Assembly (NCBI GenBank): GCA_037833965.1
Contig: AP031353.1
Span: 5,830,501 to 5,894,500 of the forward strand
Length of the DNA stretch: 64,000 nucleotides
Reading direction: 5' to 3'
Origin: Marchantia polymorpha subsp. ruderalis
Taxonomy: Eukaryota > Streptophyta > Marchantiopsida > Marchantiales > Marchantiaceae
Shown: positions 1 through 12,231 of the stretch, in pieces
Layout of the letters: every line of letters starts with the position of its first letter
Numbering within the stretch: position 1 is the first letter of the stretch
Notes under the pieces: generated by a model
Seen by the model: only the letters and a program-made list of their open reading frames with translations
Told to the model about the DNA's origin: nothing
The model's database searches: none
Position numbers and translations under genes: made by a program

Positions 1-1930
1 GCAAACTCATTGTGAGTAGAAATGTTTTATACAATAAATTCATATCATTAATTGAGGAGGAGAAAATGAAGACGTCATTATTGACAAGAACAAACTCTTG
101 CACATGACATTGTTGAGGAGAAGATTGATATTGACACCACTGATGAAGGAATTCAAGGAGAAATTTCACATACTATGGAACAAAAGGAGCTAATTGTTGA
201 CAAGCCACAATTAGAACCAACACAAATTGATCAAGACGGCAATTGCGGAGTGTAGCTAAACGTTAAGCTCTGGCTAGATATGACATTTGGTTTGACTCTT
301 CAGTCATTGATGATATTGAAGCTGATGCCGAGGATTCAAGTGATGTGTTGATCACTAAAGATGTAGATCCATCTTTTTTTTCCAAAGCTATAATCTCTAG
401 TGAGAAGCAACATGGAATGAAGCGATGCAAAAGGAGATGAAGTCACTTCATGCTAATAACACTTGGAAACTTGTTGAGTGCCCCAAGGTAAGAGAGTGGT
501 AGATTGTAAGTGGATCTTCAGGAAGAAAGATGATACCACAAATGCAAATGAAAAAGTTTTCAAGGTTAGGTTGGCAGCCAAAGAATTCACACAACGGAAA
601 GGTGGGATTACAATGAAATTATTGCACCAATAGCAAAAATTCTACGATATGTTTGCTTTGTGTTCTTGTATCTATATGATCTAATGTTTGATGAGATGAA
701 TGTTGTCACAAAATTTTTCCATGAACTATTCCATGAGAATATATTCATGCGGCAACTGCAAGATTTTGTCATGAAAGAAAAAGAAGGCATGATATGTAGA
801 ATGTTTAATTTGTTATACGGTTTGAAGCAAAATTCTAGATAGTGAACTAAATGCTTAAACAACTTCATGCACTCACAAGAATTCTTACGGAGTGTATATG
901 ATCCTTGTGTTTACTTGAAGAAAGTTTTTGATGCGGCATTTAGACTTATCATTCTTGTTTTGTTGATTGCATGCTTATCGAAGCTCTTAAAAGATATGAT
1001 GTTAATAAGTTGAAGGCTGAGTTGAGTGCAACTTTTAGCATGGATCTAATTTAAATCAAGAAGATTCTTAGCATGGAAGTATTAAGGGAAATGAAAGCAA
1101 GGAAACTTTGATTATCTCAACAGAATTATGCAGAGAAGATGCTTGTCATGTTCAACATGGCAGAAGCTAAACATGTGAATGCTCCATTGAGTGCTCAATT
1201 TTTACTTTCACCACAATGTCCAACAGATGCGGTCCAAAAAGGCTTGATTTTTTCAACCCTTATGAGAGTGCACTGGATAGTCTCATGTATTTGATGCTAT
1301 GCATACGACTGGATATAGCATTTGTTGTAGTTAAGATAAGTACATACATATTAAATCTAGTCAAGGTGCATTGGAAAGTGGTGAAGTGGATACTAAGATA
1401 TCTTAAGTATTCAACACGACATGGCTTATTGTTTGATGCCAAAACAATGAATGCCAAGTTACTTTTAGGATATTCGGATGTTGATAATGAAGAAGACTTG
1501 GACAAGAGGAAATCAACGACTGGATATGTTTCACTCTTACATGTGGCTACATTAGTAAAAGATCAATTCTTTACAAGTGCATCTCTTTGTCATCTATAAA
1601 TTCTGAATATGTTGTAGCATGGGAGATAATGAAGGAAGCAATCTGGTTGAACAAGCTTATCATTGAGATGAGATAACCGCAGTAGTATATTAATCTTCAT
1701 TGTGATAGTCAGAGTGTACTTCATCTTGCTGAAAATCAGGTGATTGATATTAGGATGAAGCATATTGACATTATGTACCATTTTATCAGACAGTATGTGT
1801 ATGACAATGCGTTTAAGCTCATGAAGATTGATGGAGAGCTTAATACTGCTAAAGGTTTTATCAAAGTGATTCTTTTAATAAGTTTTCAAGACACTATGCA
1901 ACTTTCAAGATTTGAATCATTGAGTTAAAT
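1..1930 (+). pseudogene. Copia-1 pol fragment (RT to RNase H), decayed
   Basis: This is the 3' half of a Ty1-copia polyprotein gene, which would copy retroelement RNA into DNA; it is dead here. The frame is broken by many stops and shifts. Readable pieces in order are: a linker and RT start with VDCKWIFRKKD near 500; an RT core at about 607-842 with DEMNVVTKFF and LLYGLKQNSR; ESALDSLMYLM at 1265-1300, the conserved block before RNase H; RNase H with DKRKSTTGYVSLL near 1500; and the C-terminal HCDSQSVLHLAENQV with KHIDIMYHFIRQYV near 1700-1790. The same blocks in the same order occur in Copia-2 (13680-15650), so the two belong to one family. The left part is cut by the window edge. What is seen is the motif order; the family assignment is established knowledge. 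Confidence 0.85.
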
Positions 1931-2017
1931 TACATGATAGTAAATATGTATAAAGTTTCTCTCTAACGTGATATCAGCTATGGCTTGGTTTGAGTTAACC
2001 TTTGTTCATAGGGGGAA

Positions 2018-2397
2018 AATTATGATTCCGTTATATCTTCTAGGACTTCATGATAAAACTACATATGAATTATAAAAATTGTCACCTTCAAGACTTGCAT
2101 TTAAGGGAAAGTTTATAAGGTTAATTCGTGTTTTGTTAATTGTAGTTAAGTCTGGCCTATGGTAAGGATTTGAGATACTCAATCCTAAGATGAGCATGTT
2201 TCAATTTAGTCTCACAAGTACACCCGCGGGAAGAGATAATGCACCTGAAAAGTTGAGCTATGAAAATATGTTGTAACATTCTCGCTTTGGTGAAGCTTTT
2301 ATCTCGGCCGTAAACGTAGCCTCATGTGGAAGTGAAACATGTACATAGTTGTGTGATTCTAGTGATTCTTGTACAATTATGTAGATACACAATTAAC
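2018..2397 (+). repeat. Copia-1 3' LTR with polypurine tract
   Basis: The tract ATAGGGGGAAAA at about 2009-2020 lies just after the end of the polyprotein and is a plausible polypurine tract for plus-strand priming. The next ~380 bp align by eye with the Copia-2 5' LTR: both contain AGATACTCAATCC, then TTTAGTCTCACA, then an AGAGATAATG block, then TTCTCGCTTT with GAAGCTTT, then CCTCATGTGGA(A/G)GTGAA. The exact ends are estimates because no matching 5' LTR lies in the window. Confidence 0.6.
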
Positions 2398-5300
2398 AGT
2401 TGAAACAAATGAACCAAAGTGTCAATTTGCAATTGCTACACAATGATACAAGCAAACAAAAACAAAATGATATGAAATGATGACAAGATTTTGCTAAAAT
2501 TAAATCAAGGTGTTGGTGAAGTGCTTTTACAAAGTTGCATAAAACAAATGCTAGGAAAAATTTCAAATTGTATAAAATAATTGTAATGGAATGATCAAAT
2601 TTAACAATAAAATACAAATGATTCAAGTATTGAAAAAATATGGCTACAATGTGCTTCAAAACATCAATAAAAATTTCAAATTTAATATTGATAATTTATC
2701 TTATATATTTATAGATAAAACTATTCATATATATTTATAAAGTAAAGAAGATATTATAAAATATGAAAAAATCAAATATTTATCCTAAAATTCATCTCAA
2801 ATCATTTTTATTACATGATTTTTAAAATGCTATTTAAGGTAATAAATGTGGAGTAATAGACATACTACTGGTACTTGAACGTAGTGTTTTAAAAGCAAAA
2901 ATTTGGATGACAAACTTAATGCAAAAATTTTGAATGACAAATTTACTTTTAAAATTGATAATACTTCTTGTAAGGCTCAAGTAAAAGACAAAAAATATCA
3001 TTCAAAGGATCTTTGTATGAAATATTTTGATAGGGTTTGTAATTATCTATGATATGAAGAGTACATGGCTATTACAATATTAAACTGTAAAATTTTTTGC
3101 TTTGATCTTGAAGAATTATTCTAGGAAAAAATTTGTGTTGTATTTTTTTTAAAATTTTCAATATATAAAAATTTCAATGTGAAAAAAATTACTATTTTAT
3201 GAAACAAAAAAAACAATAAATCTTGTGTAAGATTTTGAGGAACTTGCAGATAAAATAAGGAAAAAAAGAAGAAGGGTGAGCTCCGCAATTATAAAATACT
3301 TTTGAAATTTTTTTCTTTAAATGATACAAAAATTTGAGAGAGTGAGGAGTAATTGAAGACTTTGACATATAATCTCATTGAAGGATTACTTTGTAATGAG
3401 ATGAAAGAAAAATAACCTTATTGAAAAAAATGTTGAGAAAAGAAGTTGATAATTAGAACACAACTTAGGAAACACAAAAAAAAACTGAAATATCACTTTT
3501 GAATGCGATAGGCATTGTAATTTACTCCGCAGAAACAAACCATGCAAGATGATACAATGGTCAAAGAGTCAAAGAAAGTCTCGTCATTAAATTTTAAAAT
3601 TCACGCCATTTGAATTGTCATTAGATTAGAACAAAATTGAAAATATGATAATTTTAGCTTCCTGTTTAGAGAAATAGTTTCAAAGGTTGTAAGTAACAAA
3701 TCCGCCAATACAGACTTATTTATCCACATTGATTAGTCAAAGCGTAGGTTTGCAATATAAGCTAAAAAAACATTATAAAGAAACTTACTTCATTTCAAGA
3801 TCAATGTAGGGCAATTACTAAAAAATAAAATGTAGGAAGAAGCTTAAGAGGGTATGAATATTAGTCACTAAGAGTAGATTAATTGCAAAAATTCTTTGCA
3901 GTTTTGTTATTTTGTTGTAAGTATTTTCATTTTCAGAAAAAATGTTCTAGCTTTTAACGACATGATGAACAAATGAACAATGCATTGATGAGGCCTCAAA
4001 CAAAGAATAAGGTAGTAACATCTAGTAATACAATTACTTATTGATGCAGTTTTGAAAAGACATAGAGTTATACAAGGTCAAAGAAACATATTTGTCCATG
4101 CAATAAAGCAAACAAGATTTGCAAGGGTTCTTTTTACATGAAGTATCAGCCAAATTGAATTATGTAACTTAGTAATGTTAATTAGCCAAAAGTGTCAAGA
4201 AAAAAGTTGGAAATTATTGATTTTTCATTTACTCCTTATAAGCTGAATTCAAAATAATATATGATAATGAAAATCTATGGTTTGATGATTTTTCATTGAC
4301 TTCTTACAAGCCAAATTCAAATTAATATATGATAATGAAAATCTACGTATCAATATAAGAGTTAACCAACTTATTGCTTCACAAAAACAAAGTTGAGAGA
4401 AGATTTGAGCTCCACGAACATAAGAAAATAAGCACACAAGTATAAAACACGTAAAAAAAATGTAAGAATTGAGACTATGGATGCTGTTATGTTAGAGTTA
4501 TGTAAATATGATTGAAAGATTGAAAGATAGACATGACATTTGAAATATATTGATAGATGAAAAATCCGCGATGAATGCAATGTACAAATTAGTTGTTTTC
4601 AAAGTCTGGATGAAACTAACTAGATATTCTAATAGAATTGTTGATATGGCCAAAAAGTTGTTTGCAGTATCACTTGGTGTAGTAGACAAGTTTGTGGTGA
4701 AAATGAAAAATTTTGTTATACGTCCAAGTATAATAGCAATTCACGAGAATAAAAAATCAACATTGGAATCTAGACCAAATACAGATATATAGTGGAGACA
4801 CCATGGGAACAACTCTGATGTAATGTTTGAGGATAACAAGCAAGTTCTTGATCTCTTAGTAATCACAATTGACAACCAACCAATCAATTCCTCACCAATT
4901 AGCACCCCAAACAATAACCTATCAGTCAATTTTGAATTTCAACCTAATTATCTTCTTTTTAACTCATGTCAAGGCGACAATAACCTCTACAACCTATATA
5001 GTTACTCTGTTTGAAGTCTTAACAAATACCATTTTTTAAATTAGAGCTAACTAGAACTAAACTATAGTAAAGAACATGACATAGTAAAATATTTGTCAAT
5101 TTCATTAAAATTGCTAGTGAATTCTACTTATGTTTTTAATGCAAAATCAAGCATAAATGACTGCCATCTTGTTTTGTCAAATACTCAAAGTTGTTAGCTC
5201 GTACAGTTAGAGTAAAAAAATCTTTTTTTCGCTCATTTACTTCCTAAGAGTAAACCTAAAACTTCAAAAACCTAGGATTCACTTCAACTTCTTGAATACC

Positions 5301-5479
5301 TTCCAAATTATGTTTAAATAAACTTGATTGATAACAACACAACACGATTGCTAGATAACACCTAGGCTTTTCAACAACGTGCAGTCTATCTACTCGCGTC
5401 CAATACTCAATCGTTGAGGATTTTTCCTTATTGTTTAAACTGAAAGCACCTACATTACACATACTAGCTGGTCGCATAC
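2398..5479. other. AT-rich region without a recognisable gene
   Basis: About 3 kb of A+T-rich sequence between the Copia-1 LTR and the Copia-2 LTR. I see no intact coding frame. A short open frame at 4550-4792 with a following frame to 5014 (containing MAKKLFAVSLGVVDKFV) faintly recalls the helix-turn-helix part of PIF/Harbinger transposases, but the similarity is too weak to call. A local tandem duplication at 4220-4348 is listed separately. Confidence 0.5.
4220..4348. repeat. Tandem duplication, two ~60-bp units
   Basis: Two adjacent units at about 4220-4279 and 4289-4348 share the order TTTTTCATT, then TATATGATAATGAAAATCTA, with scattered substitutions. It is a simple local duplication in AT-rich DNA; no function is suggested. 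Confidence 0.75.
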
Positions 5480-5875
5480 TACTTGTGACTAAATTAATCT
5501 AGCTAAAACAACATTCATCAATTGTTTCCATCTTGATCCATGGTGATCGTCCATGATGCGTCCTCTATGTAAGGTTAATCCGCGTTTTGTTAACAATAAT
5601 TAGTCTACTCCTAATAAAGCTTAATTTCTAATCAAAATCTAGGATACTCAATCCGAATACAAGCACAATCTATTTTAGTCTCACACTTACACCGCTGTGG
5701 AGAGATAATGAAAAGCTGGTTATGAAAGCCTGATGTACTTTCTCGCTTTAATGAAGCTTTTTATCTTGGCTGTGTACGTAACCTCATGTGGAGGTGAACC
5801 ACGTATATTGATGTGAGATTCTTGTGGAGAGTTATATGTATGAGCTTATTTGAAGAGAAGAGTTAAAATCCAACA
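5480..5875 (+). repeat. Copia-2 5' LTR
   Basis: The segment ends in CAACA, two bases before a tRNA primer site, as expected for the end of a 5' LTR. From about 5560 to 5760 it aligns with the Copia-2 3' LTR at 15749-16038: both share GTTAATC, GGATACTCAATCC or its variant, AAGCACAAT, TAGTCTCACA or CAGTCTCACA, GAGAGATA, GATGTAC and TTCTCGCTTTA(A/G)TGAAGCTTT. It is also related to the Copia-1 LTR. The left end near 5480 is inferred from the length of the 3' copy and is uncertain. Confidence 0.65.
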
Positions 5876-5877
5876 AT

Positions 5878-5889
5878 TGGTATCAGAGC
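5878..5889 (+). promoter_or_regulatory. Copia-2 primer-binding site (tRNA-iMet)
   Basis: TGGTATCAGAGC is the usual plant Copia primer-binding site, complementary to the 3' end of initiator methionine tRNA. It sits two bases after the LTR terminus and primes minus-strand DNA synthesis in active elements. This short exact match fixes the orientation and 5' boundary of Copia-2. Confidence 0.9.
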
Positions 5890-6990
5890 TCGGTTTTTAT
5901 TGTTGAGACATCTCATCATACAATTGTTGACCCAGCTAGTATCATCTTTTGAATGCGAAGAAGAGCGATAGCGGACCAGATTGAAGTTTACATATATGTA
6001 ATCATGTTCGAGATAGTGTGGATTTCAGAATTATGGCTGCTTGGAGAAAAGTATGTTTGTTTTCCGGTTGGAATCTTTTTTTCATCAATTTTTGTTATAC
6101 GTAGCACAACAAGATATTTGTTTTGCACTTTTTGATTTATATTTCAAACGACAAGGAAAAACATGTCTTGCGAGAAGTGATTGGTGAACTGTCACTCCTC
6201 AAATTTCTAAATCTACAAAAGCAAGTTGTATTCGTTGTCTCACTCTGTTTTTTTTTTTAAAACAACGCATTATAGATAACAAGAAAAATTAGGATTTGGA
6301 CCATCGCTGGAAATTGGGGTTTTGGCCTATCTAGGAGGTTTGCATACCTTGCTTTAGGTTGCTAGCAAAGTAAATCCAAAGTAAATCTTGTTAGTTAACG
6401 TTAGCTTTTCAAACTATTTATTTTACTAAGGAAGTACATCCGCAACCTATACTCCAAGAAGTACACATGTTATCATCACGATATTGTGAAAAGGTGTGAA
6501 AAGATTCCTCTGAAAGATGCTTTTTCTAGAGAGTTGTTTTTGCTTTGGAAACTGATAGACATAAGCTCAGACAAAACTTTTTGGGCTTTAAATTTTGCTA
6601 GATGATACATAGCATAGTTGAAAACATTACAAATTTATTTTTCTAAAAATCGTTCAGCCGTTAATTTTTTATGCCAAAGATTCTTTTTGAGGAACAATTT
6701 TTAAAATTTTTTTTACTCCACTTTGGATCAAAAATCTCTTCACTCGACAATTTTTTTGACAAATCGTCTTCATATCGTAGTGCAGTACCTTCTAGACTAC
6801 GCTATGATGCATTTCAATTTTCATTTTATAAAACTTTATTTTTTGATCATTTTTGGCTAAGTGCTAGGAGTAACAAGTTTTTTGCCAACTCATTGAGGAA
6901 TGAGCTAGTTGAGTGATCTTGAAAGCAACTCAAGTGCATCAGTAAGACATTACTAGACATTAGCTTAATTTTCAGGAGGAAAAGCGACCG

Positions 6991-7592
6991 ATGTCGATGA
7001 AGAAGCTTGAAGGTTCACGGTTTGAGGTGGAAAAATTTGATGGACAAAATGACTATGTCTAATGGCAGCGACAAGTCATTAGTGTACTTGGTGCCATGGA
7101 TTTGAGCAAAATGCTTAAGCCACAACCTAATGATGTAGATGATAATTACCGGAATGACATCCAATATCACCTGGCGAGCATTGTGATATTCTATCCCAAG
7201 ATAAATGTCTTCAAGCAAATGACGATGACGCCAACGGTTCCAAATTTGTTTGCAACATTGCGAGAGAAATACCACAAAAAGGAGGTTTAAATTGCTTGTA
7301 CATACTTTTGAAGCTTATTAACTTCAAGTTGGCGGAAGATACTAAAATCCAAGACTATGTAGATGACTTCAATAATTTGTTTGTGGATCTTGAAAACCTT
7401 GAAGAAGATTTTACTAATGAACGAGATGCAATTTAGTTGCTAAGTTTTGTGCCTATCTCTTATTAGTCCTTGTCACGAGTGCCTTGCTTCACCATGACAG
7501 GCAAATCATCACTCTCAATGAAGTTGTAATTGCTTTATTGAGCTATTCATTCTGGGAATGACTTCTGGGAATGACTTCTAGGAATCCCTTCT
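6991..7592 (+). pseudogene. Copia-2 gag, N-terminal part, broken
   Basis: This encodes the capsid-like Gag start of a Ty1-copia element. The chosen ATG at 6991 opens MSMKKLEGSRFEVEKFDG, followed by a WQRQV block after an in-frame stop at about 7060; FxxxKFDGxN...WQ is typical of plant Copia Gag (DUF4219/UBN2 type). Further on, 7300-7530 reads LAEDTKIQDYVDDFNNLF and a degenerate LLSFVPxSY block, again typical of UBN2. The frame carries several stops and ends in a 13-bp tandem repeat at the insert junction. Gag resumes at 12232 with the region just before the zinc knuckle, so the insert splits one ancestral gene. The leader between primer site and gag (5890-6990) is unusually long and shows no recognisable coding. 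Confidence 0.8.
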
Positions 7593-7601
7593 GGGAATGA
7601 C
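7550..7601. repeat. Four 13-bp tandem repeats at insert junction
   Basis: Four units of TTCTGGGAATGAC (the third reads TTCTAGGAATCCC) run at 7550-7562, 7563-7575, 7576-7588 and 7589-7601. The last unit runs directly into the inverted copy A, whose first bases GGGAATGAC are also the second part of the unit. The array therefore sits exactly on a rearrangement breakpoint. Confidence 0.85.
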
Positions 7602-10600
7602 TAGTGCTTGAGAATTCAAACTCGTCAATAGAATGTTAAGTTGTGACACTGGATCTTTTCTCAATCGAGTTTCTCGGTTCGGATTCCTGTATTCTCTGCG
7701 CGTTTTGTGAGTTGAGTGTGTTGTTCACCGCGTGTGAGTGACTTCAGTTTGACGAAAGTACCGCATCCGAAGTAGGAAGTCCAACCCGGATGCTCTGCAC
7801 TAGCAGTCAGAGTTAACAATTCGGAGTTGGGGAACACAACCTGCAGATCCTCTTAGTGTACTCTTGAGAAACTTTCCCCCTAAACCTTAAGTGGAGGTCT
7901 TAACCGACCTCTGAGTTGTGTTTTTATAATTTCAGGTGTGTGTTGGGGTGAACTACGCTGCACTGTGTGTCCTCCGAGTGACCTCCGAGTTGAGCACTTG
8001 TAGTATTTCTGGGAGTGACAGTCGCCTGAGAATTCAAACTCTTCAATAGTCTGTTAAAACGTGACATTTAGTACTCTGTGTGTTGCCTGTGTCCCTGTGG
8101 GTTCGACCTTTTTACTGCTATACTGCAGTTTTAGCCTTTGATAGGTTATTACACTCTTGTCGCGCATTTAGATGTCAAGCTCGCAACTCTTTCTGCAACC
8201 TTCGCAGTTACTTCCTCACATTCTCTCTTCATCTCTTCGGTTGTCTTCATTGCTGCCGCTTGCTTAATGTGAGTACTATTCCTGATCAACTCTACATAGA
8301 ATCCTGCCTCCTTTGAGATTGCGTACTTCCCTCTCTTCCTATCTAAGTACTTCAACAAGGGAACATTGCTATTCTGTAGGAAGTCCAGAAATGCAACTAC
8401 CAACTCTTGCGGCTCTTCCTCCAAAGATCTCATCTCTACTTCGGGTCCTACCACTCCCTCAGTTGCTTGAGGCGAGGGAATCTTGGAGGATTTCACCACC
8501 GTCCCATCAATTTGCGCTACCACCTAATCCAATATCTCTTCGCTCGGAGTAAGCTCCTTTGCATACTCTTCGCTCGTCTTCGGTTCTAGCATATCTTCCT
8601 TCTCTGAAATCTCATTCCTCTCCGAAGATGGCTGCCTCCTCCCCAAAGACAGAAGATCTTGACTTGTCGTCGCCGTACTCTCCTCTGAAGGTTTCACTTC
8701 TTCCTCTTTCGGATCCTCACTCTGCACTTCTGAAGGTCTTGCTCCTTTAGTTAAGAGTAGTTCTCCATGCGTTAAGAGTTCCATCCCTCGATAGAAATGC
8801 ACCAAGAAGGTTGTCATGTGAATGATCGAAACTCCCTTCGATCTATTACTAACGTTGATTCAAACCAAGTCGTACAAGATCTTCGCCCAGTGAATTGCTT
8901 TTCCCCTCAACGCGCGTTCGATAAATCCTACTTGCCATGCTGTGACATGTGTTGTTCGTTGCGGCCGTAAGATGGATATCACTGCTGTCGCTACCGCACG
9001 TCTTTTCGGGTCGCAATACTCCACTGTTCGCCATCTGTTTGTGCTTTATTGCCGGTTTTGGAAGAGTGGCGCTAAGGTAAACTCTTCGGCTTGCGTCAAC
9101 TTCACACTCTCCTTCTCTAATGTATAATCACCGTCCTTGCCCGTGCATGGACTTAAGATGCGGGTCCAATGTTTGAGCGTCCAAAGCATCGAATTGTTTG
9201 GAGGTCAGTGCTCTTGAGCCGATTCTTGTCCATAATTTCCTGGCATATTGTTGCCGATACACAATTCTAGTCCCATAGCAGAAAATCCAGGCGCGTCGCG
9301 ATAAACTCTTGTCGATACTTCCGTAATTTGACCTCATGCACCCTGAGTGAAACCAACTTCGGCACAGCGAGTTTCTTAGGCTGCGTCAAGTCTCCTACCG
9401 TGTATGCCTCGATGCTTTCGATTGCAAATCTCTCTCTCACACAATGTCGACGCGAAGTGCCCGCTTCGTGCTCTTAACCTTGACGCCCTAACGCTCTTCA
9501 CACGCACGCGAATTGACACTTGCAGTGCGAGAAGTTCTTGTCCGGCCTCTGGCAAATTCAAATTGTGACAAGTCATCTTTGCCGAAGGCCCAACTATTTC
9601 ATTGCCAAAAATGTTTGCGCCAAAGATCCGAAGGTCTTCGGCCGAAGGCAGATTTCATCTTCGTACTACTGGTTACCTAATCTTCATTATATCTCCTAAC
9701 TTCTACAACTATAAAATTATATGTATATAATCTACAGCCGATACGTTTCAAATTTACTTTTTTATGCAAAAATTAAAAAAAATGTGCACCACAAAGCTTC
9801 ACTAAAGCGAGAATGTACATCACGCCTTCATAGCCAATTTATCCACTATCTCTCCAATGTTGTGTACATGTGAGACTGAAACAATATTGTGCTTGTTCTC
9901 AAATTAAGTATTCCAGACTCTGATTAGAATCCAAGCCTAACTGGGTTTAAACTAACTATGATTAACAAGATGAGAATGAAGTTTACAAACTCCTCCTCAA
10001 CTCAAATCTTAGAGGAGACCGTTTTTATGATCCATATATACTTTCAGCGAAAAGTTTTAAAAAGTAAAATTAACCTTTAGCTTTTCCCCTATGAACAAGG
10101 ATTTACTTCAATTAAATTGTAATTGACAACATGTTAGAGAAAAACTAGATACATAGAAATTATCATGTAATTTAAATCAATGCTGCAAAATCTGCAAAGT
10201 TGCACGGTGTTTTGAAAACTTATCGGAAGGAATCACCTTGGTAAAGCCATCAGCCGGATTAAGCTTTCCATCAATCTTGATGAGTTTAAGCGCGTTCACA
10301 GACAACATGCATGATAAAGTGATATCCGATGTCAATGTGCTTCACCCTACTATTTATCACCTGATTTTCAGCAATATGAAGCGCACTTTGACTATCACAA
10401 TGAAGATTGACATCACGCTAAGGCAATCTCATATGAGTGATAAGCTTGTTCAACCAGATTGATTTCTTTGTTGCCTCCGCTGCTACAACACATTCAACTT
10501 CCATAGATAACAAAGAGATGCATTTTTTAAGAATAGATCTCCAACTAATGCAACCATATGTAAGAGTAAAAACATATATTATTGTTGATTTCTTCTTGTC

Positions 10601-10660
10601 CAAGTCTTCTCATGATCAACATCCACGTAATCCAAAATTGACCTGGCTTTCATTGCTTTG
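7593..10660 (-). repeat. Inverted copy A of 15169-18236
   Basis: This 3,068-bp block is the reverse complement of 15169-18236, with equal length and only scattered differences by eye. Position x here corresponds to 25829-x. It carries, on the minus strand, the Copia-2 3' end (RNase H, polypurine tract at about 10081-10092, partial LTR), then the coiled-coil ORF element, then the L unit and part of the F 3' flank. It forms the left part of the 4.6-kb insert that interrupts Copia-2 gag. Its right edge (CATTGCTTTG at 10660) abuts copy B with no sequence between them. Confidence 0.92.
8149..9576 (-). pseudogene. Coiled-coil ORF element, copy A
   Basis: This is the same broken gene as 16253-17680 on the other strand, within inverted copy A. 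Readable frames run from 9576 down to 8149: the basic N-terminal segment, the ARKLWTRIGSRALT block, a frame with KTCGSDSSDIHLT overlapping the conserved module in another frame, the acidic linker (8524-8817) and the YLDRKRGKYA segment (8149-8523). One residue differs visibly from the source (MHGQGR against MRGQGR). The reading ends at a TAA that belongs to the adjoining L unit, which terminates at 8153. It is not expected to be functional. Confidence 0.6.
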
Positions 10661-12231
10661 GTAGTCTAGTTAGATACTGAGCAGTTTGGTCTTACACCTT
10701 CGAGTGATTGTTCTTGTTTGTACTCCTTCAAGATTTTTCCCCCTTGAATGCCAAAGTGAAGTTTTGTTACTTCGAGTAAACCTTGGTTGTCAATTCAGGT
10801 TGTACGCTGCTTGAGGCGCCTTCGGGGAATGACTAGTGCTTGAGAATTCAAACTCGTCAATAGAATGTTAAGTTGTGACACTTGATCTTTTCTCAATCGA
10901 GTTTCTCAGTTTGGATTCCTGTATTCTCTGCGCGTTTTGTGAGTTGAGTGTGTTGTTCACCGCGTGTGAGTGACTTCGGTTTGACGAAAGTACCGCATCC
11001 GAAGTAGGAAGTCCAACCCGGATGCTCTGCACTAGCAGTCAGAGTTAACAATTCGGAGTTGGGGAACACAACCTGCAGATCCTCTTAGTGTACTCTTGAG
11101 AAACTTTCCCCCTAAACCTTAAGTGGAGGTCTTAACCGACCTCTGAGTTGTGTTTTTATAATTTCAGGTGTGTGTTGGAGTGAACTACGCTGCACTGTGT
11201 GTCCTCCGAGTGACCTCCGAGTTGAGCACTTGTAGTATTTCTGGGAGTGACAGTCGCCTGAGAATTCAAACTCTTCAATAGTCTGTTAAAACGTGACATT
11301 TAGTACTCTGTGTGTTGCCTGTGTCCCTGTGGGTTCGACCTTTTTGCTGCTATACTGCAGTTTTAGCCTTTGATAGGTTATTACACTCTTGTCGCGCATT
11401 TAGATGTCAAGCTCGCAACTCTTTCTGCAACCTTCGCAGTTACTTCCTCACATTCTCTCTTCATCTCTTCGGTTGTCTTCATTGCCGCCGCTTGCTTAAT
11501 GTGAGTACTATTCCTGATCAACTCTACATAGAATCCTGCCTCCTTTGAGATTGCGTACTTCCCTCTCTTCCTATCTAAGTACTTCAACAAGGGAACATTG
11601 CTATTCTGTAGGAAGTCCAGAAATGCAACTACCAACTCTTGCGGCTCTTCCTCCAAAGATCTCATCTCTACTTCGGGTCCTACCACTCCCTCAGTTGCTT
11701 GAGGCGAGGGAATCTTGGAGGATTTCACCACCGTCCCATCAATTTGCGCTACCACCTAATCCAATATCTCTTCGCTCGGAGTAAGCTCCTTTGCATACTC
11801 TTCGCTCGTCTTCGGTTCTAGCATATCTTCCTTCTCTGAAATCTCATTCCTCTCCGAAGATGGCTGCCTCCTCCCCAAAGACAGAAGATCTTGACTTGTC
11901 GTCGCCGTACTCTCCTCTGAAGGTTTCACTTCTTCCTCTTTCGGATCCTCACTCTGCACTTCTGAAGGTCTTGCTCCTTTAGTTAAGAGTAGTTCTCCAT
12001 GCGTTAAGAGTTCCATCCCTCGATAGAAATGCACCAAGAAGGTTGTCATGTGAATGATCGAACCTCCCTTCGATCTATTACTAACGTTGATTCAAACCAA
12101 GTCGTACAAGATCTTCGCCTAGTGAATTGCTTTTCCCCTCAACGCGCGTTCGATAAATCCTACTTGCCATGCTGTGACATGTGTTGTTCGTTGCGGCCGT
12201 AAGATGGATATCACTGCTGTCGCTACCGCAC
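10661..12231 (-). repeat. Inverted copy B of 16830-18400
   Basis: This 1,571-bp block is the reverse complement of 16830-18400; position y corresponds to 29061-y. It starts with GTAGTCTAGTTAG, part of the 3' flank of element F, includes a complete L unit (10888-11385), and ends at CGCTACCGCAC inside the coiled-coil ORF. It also overlaps copy A in content (about 1.4 kb), giving what looks like a tandem repeat 3,232 bp apart. Private substitutions separate A, B and the source, for example GTTGGAGTGAAC only in B. Confidence 0.92.
11381..12049 (-). pseudogene. Coiled-coil ORF element, copy B (3' part)
   Basis: This minus-strand remnant in inverted copy B carries the FLVHFYRGMELLT start with the acidic linker (11756-12049) and the YLDRKRGKYA...YVELIRNSTHIK coiled-coil segment (11381-11755). 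The two frames are separated by one stop, exactly as in the source copy. The 5' half of the gene is missing because copy B ends at 12231. Confidence 0.6.

Noticed and set aside
4550..5014. Possible Harbinger-type transposase fragment
   Set aside because: Only a short helix-turn-helix-like stretch and no catalytic residues could be seen.
7550..7601. 13-bp array as transposon target duplication
   Set aside because: The right junction at 12231/12232 carries no copy of the unit, so it is not a flanking duplication.
8080..8750. Plus-strand frames in copy A (also in B, and minus frames in C)
   Set aside because: They lie antisense to the family coiled-coil ORF and show Ser/Leu/Pro-rich shadow composition.
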